Assembly: GCF_000002075.1 (NCBI RefSeq)
Contig: NW_004797274.1
Span: 3,551,873 to 3,615,872 of the forward strand
Direction of reading: 5' to 3'
Source: Aplysia californica
Lineage: Eukaryota > Mollusca > Gastropoda > Aplysiida > Aplysiidae
Length of the DNA stretch: 64,000 nt
In this document: piece after piece, positions 54,601-63,600 of the stretch
Layout: each line of letters begins with the position of its first letter
Position numbering within the stretch: the stretch's first letter is position 1
The notes under the pieces: generated by a model
The model's input: only the letters and a program-made list of their open reading frames with translations
What the model was told of the DNA's origin: nothing
Databases searched by the model: none
Position numbers and translations under genes: made by a program

Positions 54601-57600
54601 TTTGGTTTTAAATGGTCAAGAATTCCATGCTTCAAGAACATATTTGTTTTATAGTGTTATGAAATGGCATTAAATGTGTAGGTCTCAAATTCAAAGAAAC
54701 GTGTTTTTAATTATCAAAGTGCATCAACTTGAAAGTCAGTTTAGATGTTATTCATTTTTAAAATAGTTGCCTTCATGAAGGCAAGGAGCTTAGTCGGATG
54801 AAAAACGAGTTATATTTGCAAAAAATGTATCACACTTTTAGAATTGTCAATATATTAGATAATTTAAAACATATTTGATGATTGCTATTAATGTCTGTTC
54901 CATCATTTTAATCATTACTGAGACAGGTCAATGCTAGAAAACGCTATTTGTGTGTGGGTCTCATATGTCCAAATTGTATTGGTAGCGACTTAAAACGTAT
55001 GCTCTAACAAATCTGACAGATCCACAAGAGGTCTCGGGCCCTCCGCCGTCTGTACAAACATCTGAAGGACCACCGCATGAACCCAGACATCCACATGACC
55101 TACTTCATCCCCCTGGTCTATGCCTTCATCACGGACCCTTCGTACGCCAAGCACGCCAGCGTGCAGGATGCGGCTGTCGACCTGCTGGGGGCTATATGCA
55201 AGCAGTTGCCGTGGCAACACTACCAGCGGCTGCTGCAGTTTTACCTACGACTGCTGCCGAAGCGACTGGAGACTCAGCGACAGATTGTTAGGTGAGCGAT
55301 TTTCTCTGTACATTTTTATCTTTTTGTGAAATCTTTCTTTCTTTGACTGTCCACAACCTATTTCTTCTGTAAAGGTATTTGTTTTGTTCATTTTGTAACT
55401 GTCCTGTCATTTTCTTTCCCCTGGTGCCAAAATCAAAGATTTTTATTCAATTCTGTTTGAAGTTATTGGTATTTTTCTGTCCCTACTGTGAATGTTTTTC
55501 ACGGACTGGAAATTTGATTCAGTTTGAAAAAAATTCAATGGGTAGAGAGTTAATATGTGCAACATTTGTGCAGGATATTCAGTTTGGTTTTCGGGGGGAG
55601 GCTTTTGGGCCATATAGAAGAGGAGAAGATGATTTTATTCACCCCAGCATCAGATCTTGTGAATCTCATGAGCATCACCTCAAGTTGTCCATAGATATTG
55701 CTCATGGCTGCACAATCCAGCATCAAACTGAGGGGTTTGGCATGTGAAGCAAGCACTGTCTATCCTTTAAGCTAGCCTCTTACTAGCCCCCTCTCCCCCC
55801 ACCTCGACTGATTTTTGTCATACTTGGAAAAATAAGGAAACTAGGGGTATTATATTGCGAATTTACAAAATTGTTCAACATTCCTACTTCTAGAGCTGGA
55901 GCTTAATAAGGAAACAAGGGGTATTGTGAATTTACAAAATTGTTCAACATTCCTACTCTAGAGCTGGAGCTTCATCAGGAAAATGATTAAACAAGCAGTC
56001 ACAATGAAAAAGTTCATGATGGTCCTCCTGTTTTGACTGTGCGCCATTCATTCTCTCTCCTGTCAGGATCATCGTTGCCCTACTAGATGGTTTCCACTTT
56101 GACCTGAACAAGTCAACGTTCAAGGTCCATCTCAGTCCCAGAGTGAAACAGAACAATTCTGACGAGCCGGATGCTGGTGAGTTGATGTAAAGCCCCGCTG
56201 TCGTAACTCTTTCAGGCCCGTGTGTTTGACAGACTTCACCCAGGTTGATTTGCTTTCGACAAAATGGCAGAAGTGGTATGGAAAAATCGCACATAAAAAG
56301 CTGAGAAACAGCAGATGAAAATATTGCAGTAGCTCACCTTTGATCTGGAAAAACTTTATGGCTTTAAAGACGTGTACTGGGCAATGTGCAAACTGGATTA
56401 TAAAATCTTAACAAATCGAAGCCTGCTGTGTTGTTTGGGCAAATGGGATAGTCACAGTTAATGTTCACTGTGTTGTTTAAGCCAGAATGAATTAAATCTT
56501 TCCAGGCCAGAAGGGTGTTCACAATTGTGCCAGACCTGTGTGCTGTAAGTGACAGGTTGAAGGTGGTAGTGGGACGAGCGAGTTATCATTCTTGTTTTAT
56601 CAAATAAAGTAGACTTATTGTATATTAAAATGAAGAGAAAAAGAATAAAGTACATAAAGATGGTGTCACAAAAAAATGTGTACACAGAGGTTAGGTCAAT
56701 GCATAGAAGAAAAAAAAACGGGTCCATTATTTTATGGGAGATGGGCATTAGATTCATAGCTTGGCACAGAAAGAACAAATCTCAGTAGCCGAGGCAAATT
56801 GCCGATAAAAAAGATCTTGAAGTTGTATTGACTGTGGACTTTATAAAATAAATTTCAAAGTGTAGAGACCCTGTCCTCAAGTGGGGATGTATTATTATTA
56901 ATAATAATATTGTTATTAATGTTACTATTGAATTATTTCCCTGTAATAAGTCTCTTTGAGAAGCAAATGGGTCATGTTGGCTTCAAGTTATATAAATCCA
57001 ATATTAATTATTAATCAAAATATTGTTAAATTATTTCATTGTGATTAGTCTGTGGGAAGCCTGTGCGTTGTATGCTGGCTATATATTGGCTATATATTTT
57101 TAATGTAGACATAGAATGTTTGCAGCCAATATGTTTGTTGTGTTTAGCTCAAAGAGCTTGCAATCAAGGGGGAATACGCTACACAAATGCGATTTGTCAT
57201 TTTTTATTATTGTGTTTCCTTTGTCACAGCAGGTGAAAAGAAAGAGGACTTGGGTTCCTCTCTTGGCACAAAGGACGCAGAGACAGCTGAAACTGTGGGC
57301 GAGGAAAAGGCGGAGGATGCATCAATGGAGGATGACGACACTCTCCCTCCCATGGAGGTGATGGACACAGGCACGGAGGAGTTGAACATGTCCACTGACC
57401 AGGCTGTGAAAGAGGATGTGGGGTCGGAGTCCAGCGATGGGAGAGTGGTATGCTCTGTGTCGGCTGCCACCAGGATCCACAAGACAATCGTCACCTCACT
57501 TTTGCCGGCACTGCACCGTGTCATCACGCAAAAGGTTAGTGAATTGAGGAGGGGAGTGTTTCACACTTTAAATCTTTTTTCAAGTGGCTGATTTTAATAA

Positions 57601-60600
57601 GAATGTCTACAATCATGGTTTGCTTGTCTTTTCTGTGTTAAAATATTTTTTAAATGTATATTATCCTGGTCACCCTTGTCTTGAAATTCTCAAATTGTTA
57701 TTTTCTGTCTGTTTCTGCCTCTTACTCGTTGAAGTCACAGCGCACATATATGTCTGTCTTATTTTTAATTGGTCACAATCTAAAATAAGTTGTTCCATTT
57801 TGTGGCAAATTTTAAAGTATCATACACAAATCAGAGATGGCAAATGCCCATTTCATGTATGTTATAGCTTGCGTTTTTGGGTTTCGATTTAGAAAGCAGG
57901 ATTGAAAAATCTTTACAAATAGCAAATTTGTAATTTAAAAGAAATACTCAAAATTATTCCTCTTCAAGCGTTCTCGAATAACATACCGTTGTCTCTCAGG
58001 ATATTGCAAACAAACCAAATTTAACTGCCAGAAGAACAAAAGTAGGATTTCATTGTGATTATATTTAATTCTTTTTTCTTCTGTTTTGCTCAGACCAAAG
58101 GAGAGGAGGTGCACAAATTGGCAGGGACTAAATACCCCGAGGATGAGGAAATTCTCCGAGTGCCCATCGCCCTTGCCATGATCAAGTTGTTGCAGAACTT
58201 GCCTAAAGGGACACTGGAGAACAGACTGCCAGGGTAAGGGTTCAGTTCCAGGTGTTTTTGCCTTCTACGTATTTTTTGCCTCACTTGATGATTCTGTTCT
58301 CGGTGGTTTTATTTGTAGTCCTATAATATTGTTCTTTTGGCCTGCATTTTATGGTTTGAATTATGGTTGTCCTTTCTTTGACAAGATTTGATAGGAAAAT
58401 ATTTTTTATGCTATAGCTTTAATATTTGGGCAAAAATAGGTCTAGAATGTTTATTTCATACTGTATTTAAAAAATGAAGTATGACATTATTGCACTTTAA
58501 ATGTTTTGCCCTTTCAGAGAATTGCTCTGGAATTTTTCTTCTTTGTTATTGTTACATTATGTTAAACATATGTCAAGAAACCTTTTTAGGGTCTATATTG
58601 AAATAAAAACACCAAAAAATATGTGGTCTGCTGTTTTTTCCCTTAACGTATTTATGGGTTCATGTTTTTAACTGTGCCTGCATTGCTACAGGAAAATAAG
58701 GTTCTGTTCCATTCTCAACCCCACAGAATTCTGCTGAAAATTTGCAATTTCCTGAAATCAAGATCTCGAGATGTGCGGACATCAGCGAGGGAAACACTCC
58801 AAAAAGCAGCCCTGTCCCTAGGTGCCAGATTTTTCCCTTTCATTGTGAAAGAGTTGCAGGCAGCTCTCACTAGAGGCTATCAGGTCTGTATAAGTCTGGA
58901 CGATTCCTGATTTCATCATGGAATAGTTTATTTTACTGAATGGAATAGTATACTTAAGTCAGGGTTCCCGCGGCCTCCTTGAATTCAAGGAGTCCTTGAA
59001 AACTGCTTGAATTTGCATTCAAGGAAAAATCTCCTTGAAAACTCCTTGAATTTTGCCAGATCGGACAGGAACACATGTACAGGGTGACTGCCAGGCTCCC
59101 GGGGCCCCCTGGAATTACCCAGGAATTTGAAAAAAATCGCCGAGTTCCGGAATGCAACGGGAATTTTAAGAAATCTGTAAATTGCTCCGTGAAAGACCCG
59201 CGGAAATACATAAAAGGTCTCGAATATTTGAAAACCAAATCCGATAACGTCCTTGAGTTCATTTTTGCCGGTCGCGATTGTGATAATATTTATTCGGCCT
59301 TTCCCGGCCTAAGAGTACGTTACACGCGCACATGCGGTAATGGCGGCAACAAGTGGAAGTATGTGCGATACCGGAGCTCGATCGGGAAAATAAAGATCTA
59401 CTTTCGCTTTCGTTAGGCCTACCACCCAGAAATTTGCCGGTAGGGCCTATAGTAGTCTGATAGCGCCACATTTGTAACATGCAGGCTCTGCATTACATAC
59501 GCTGTGTCGCCATGAAAATAAATCGTTTGTCCTGTGCTGTCACTTGTGTGAAAAAACAAAAGAAAAAGAAAGTTATACAAGCTTCTTGTCGGGCTCGCCA
59601 TCGTGACCGGTCATTGAACCTGTGCATTTTCGTCACATCGTGAGTATCGGCGGTGGTTGAGGTCACCAAAGTTCATGCAAAGTTTGAGCGCTGCGAAGTA
59701 TAGGACTCGGGAATGGGAGGATTATTGATTTTTTTTAAGACACGCGAGGGGGGGGGGGGGCTGGAGGTTGAAGGCAACACCGGATGACAACAAAACTGAA
59801 CTTGGAAGTTGGTAGATCTCTTAGATCTCTCTCTGCAAAGGGCGCGTTGGTGCACAGTCCTTGTGTGGAATCGGGATCCATCATACTCAAACCGTCTAAG
59901 CCGTGTTTTTTTTCTCTAAAGGGTTCCCGTTTCATTGCGTAGGTGATAGTAAATTATATGTATTGTATATTTTAGTTTTCTGTTCAAGATTCGCAGATTT
60001 TCAGTGTCACTGCATCTTGCCCTCCGACAGTTCTTACACCTCTCGCTCTGAATACGTCTACTTGAGCCATTCATGTTATTACTCTACTTTGAGCTAGAGT
60101 AATATTTTTTGTCTTTCACGTTTATTATATAAACCTTGACACCCCAACTGGTTCTTGACAGTGGATATTGTGGTTCTAGGCCTTTTCTCAGGCTCAAAGC
60201 TAGATTCATTTTTATATAGTTTATATGTTATAAGCGAATATGATGAGGGGAAAATATGAATAAGTTAAAACAGACTGAAAAGCCTAAGTCACAGTATCCC
60301 AGTGCCACACTGACATGTTGTTGACTGGATTCAATGTACCTACATGCGTGTGTGTGTATATATTATATATAATATATAAATGGAGCATGCACTGTCGTTG
60401 TTATGTAACATGCCCCTGGAGAATGGATGAGACACACCCCCCCCCCCCCCCCCCCCCCCGAGAAGCCGGGTTGGCAGTCACCCTGGGAACAGTTTTTCTA
60501 GGAAAATCGAAACTATGAATATGATATGATTCCTTTCGGACAAGTGTTATTTTTTTAAAATAGGTTTTCGTCATGAATTTCTTGACCAAATCTCCTTGAA

Positions 60601-63600
60601 TTTTAAAAATTTCTCCTTGAAACCTCCTTGAAAACTCCTTGAATTTGATGGGAAGTTCATGGCAGGAACCCTGTTAAGTGAGGGCAATTGTCCCTCTCTG
60701 TGTTGTTGCATGTCAGTCTTTTTTCTCATGAGCAGGTACGGCATAGGTTCAATTTGTGTTTTGCAGTGCTTTGGTATTGATGGCCCGGATTCGATTGGGG
60801 GCTGTTGTGGCCTACAGGTTAAGGTGTTCGCTTCTCATTCAAAGGTCCCGGGTTTTGATACGGGTAGCGACCGAAAAAAAAATGTTCTCTAAAATTGTCT
60901 CCCTTCTCCTCCTTTCCTGTTCTCTAGTAATGTTCTGTCGTCTGCTTTCATCTCCTCTTTCTGCCCCCACCCCCTCATCTCCCGTGCCCCCTCCTCTGGG
61001 CTCATGACTCTTTCTGCAGCCTTTCTACTGCTACCCCTTGGATTCTTCTTACTGCTGTCTTTTAGCCACACCCCTGATCTTCTGGTAGGAAAGATCTATG
61101 CCTAGCCTTCGCAGACAGGGGCGAAAAATCTTTGAGGTCCCGTGTGCAAGTTGCGCACATTAAAGATCTCTTGGTGGTCTAAAATCGATAAGAGTAGGCC
61201 TCAGCCGCCAACCGGGCAGAATTAAAAATTTCTTACCAACTGAAAATGGTAGGTGTGTCCCGTGCGCTCATATGACCTTATGCAGTTGCGAGCGCCATAA
61301 AACACAGTTGTTTGAGGGTTTTCAAGGCTGTCCACCACATGGGCTCAGTCTTATTGGAGGTGTGCTTTATCCATACATTCATACATCATCATCATCATCA
61401 TTCACCTGTTTCACCCTGGTATTGGTTCTAGATGGCCAATAAGGGTTCTCGGTTCTCCATCTGTCTCTGTTCTGGGTGGTCTTCTCCACCTAGCAGTTTA
61501 TCTTGGTCCTCTGCCTCTTTTGCTGTCTATATTTCTCGTGAGAGCATGATTTTCAAAATATTTATGTCAATCCAAATGTCATAAGAGCTGCTTCTATTGT
61601 TATTAATTGGGTGGTTGGCGGGTGCTCTGGTGTGGTTTGCTTCTTCTTTCTTATCAAACATCTATCGTCCTTATCTCCCCTTCTTCTTTTTTATGTTTAT
61701 TACTCTCTTGTAACACCTCTAATCTTCTGGCACTCATATGACCTTATGCAGTTGCATGTGCCGTAAAACTCTTACTAAAACGAAAAACTATCTATTAATT
61801 GTTCGTTGTTACTGAATATCCCGTGCAGGATTCTTTTAGGGCTATTTGGATTTATTTGTTTCTTTCTGTACGTTTGTAAAATGTTCTTGCGTCAGCTCTC
61901 TGGAGGACAATAATAAAAATGTAGCTCTAGTATTGCCTATTAGCAGTACCATTTCATTCCTACTTTGTCCTAGAAAAACTCAGTACCATTTCACAACTTT
62001 TTCCAAGAAACAATACTAAAACAGCAAAAGTGGGTGGTTTGCTCCTTCTTTCCTATCAGACATCTATCATCCTTATCTCTTCTTCTGCTTTTGTTTGTAT
62101 GTTGCACTCTTGTAACACCACTAATCTTCGACACTTGTGTGATCTGATTGTGTTTCAAGTGCCGTAAAACTCTTACTAAAACTAAAAAATATCAATTGTG
62201 TGCCCTTTTCTCTTTCAGCTCCACGTGCTGGGGTTCACAGTCCACTACCTGATGAATGGCCTGCAGAGCATCTTCTCGCCCGGAGACCTTGACCCTGCCG
62301 TGGCCAGAGTCCAGTCTGTATTCCACAACGAGCTGTTTGGCCAGGTGGCCGAGGAGAAAGAGGTGGCCGCCATCAAGGCCAAATATTTTGAGGCCAAGTT
62401 TGTCAAGGCCTATGAGGCATATGAGCTTCTGGCCAAGTTCATTTCTGCCAGTAGCCTGAACCTGGTGATTAAACCAGTGAAAGAGGTAAGAAGAGGGGGC
62501 CTTTCTGGGCTGACAAATTTTGATACAATTATTGGGGGGGGGGGGGAGAGTTGCAGTCACAATTTTTAATATTCGGGGCTTCATGGCATAACTGTAAAAC
62601 AACATTTTAAAGTTTAAAAAAATGCAGGGTAGAAGTAAAAATGATGGGAGAATTTTTTATCTGTGATTTGATTGTTACCTTTGAACCTCTTAAATGACTC
62701 AGTAGTGTTGAAAGGGGTATTTCATGTAATTTTCAGCCAATCAAACTCTCAAACAGATGCTCTAAGCATGTAACTGGAAGAAATAGGTCAACTCATTTTA
62801 TGTTAAAAAAAACAACCTTGCAGAGATTTATCAGTAGGATCTCAATGAAAATCAGGTGTATAAAAGTGCTATAGGCTTACTTTGTGTGTACACTTATCGT
62901 TTAAATATGAAGAGTTGTTTTGCGGGTGGTTGGCGGGTGCTCTGGTGTGGTTTGCTCCTTCTTTCCTATCAAACATCTATCGTCCTTATCTCCCCCTCCT
63001 TCTTTTTTATGTTTGTTACTCTGTTGTAACACCTCTTATCTTCTGGCGCTCATATGACCTTATGCAGTTGCGAACGCCGTAAAATCTCTACTAGAAAAAA
63101 AAAAAAAAAGAGTTGTTTTGCCCTGTTGAAAAGAATGTTTGTGAAACAAGTTACACTATTATAGCTTTTCACTTACAAGATGTGTACATTTTATTGACCT
63201 CTGCTTTCCTCGTGACCCCAGATGCTGGAGACGACCAGCAGTCAGCGAATAGCCAATAAGGCGGAGATGTTGCTAAGGAAGGTCGCTGACGGACTGATGG
63301 CCAACACGTCCATCCCTGTGGAGACCATGATGGTGTTTGTGCACAGCCTGACCACCAAACTGATGGACCAGATCGCTACGTGAGTGGACATGGCCGAGTG
63401 GTTGATCGTCTGGCCTTGGATTTTTGTCTATTGATAGGGTTATTGAAAGTGTTAATGTGCTTGATGGTGAGACTTACCTGTGTGTTTTTAGACAGGGTCA
63501 CAGGGTTCGCATTTTGCCTTGTCTCTTGCCTGCTTACATGGGACGGACTATTAAAAACAATTAGGAAGAGACAGTTGTGGTTCCTAAGACACTTGAAATG

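Noticed and set aside
55379-55747. Open frame of 122 codons in intron 39
   Set aside because: No similarity to UTP20, composition like the intron and no matching splice phases.
63383-63520. Possible tRNA or SINE head (TGGCCGAGTGGTT, then GGGTTCGCATTTTGCC)
   Set aside because: The two boxes are too far apart and no cloverleaf can be drawn, so support is insufficient.
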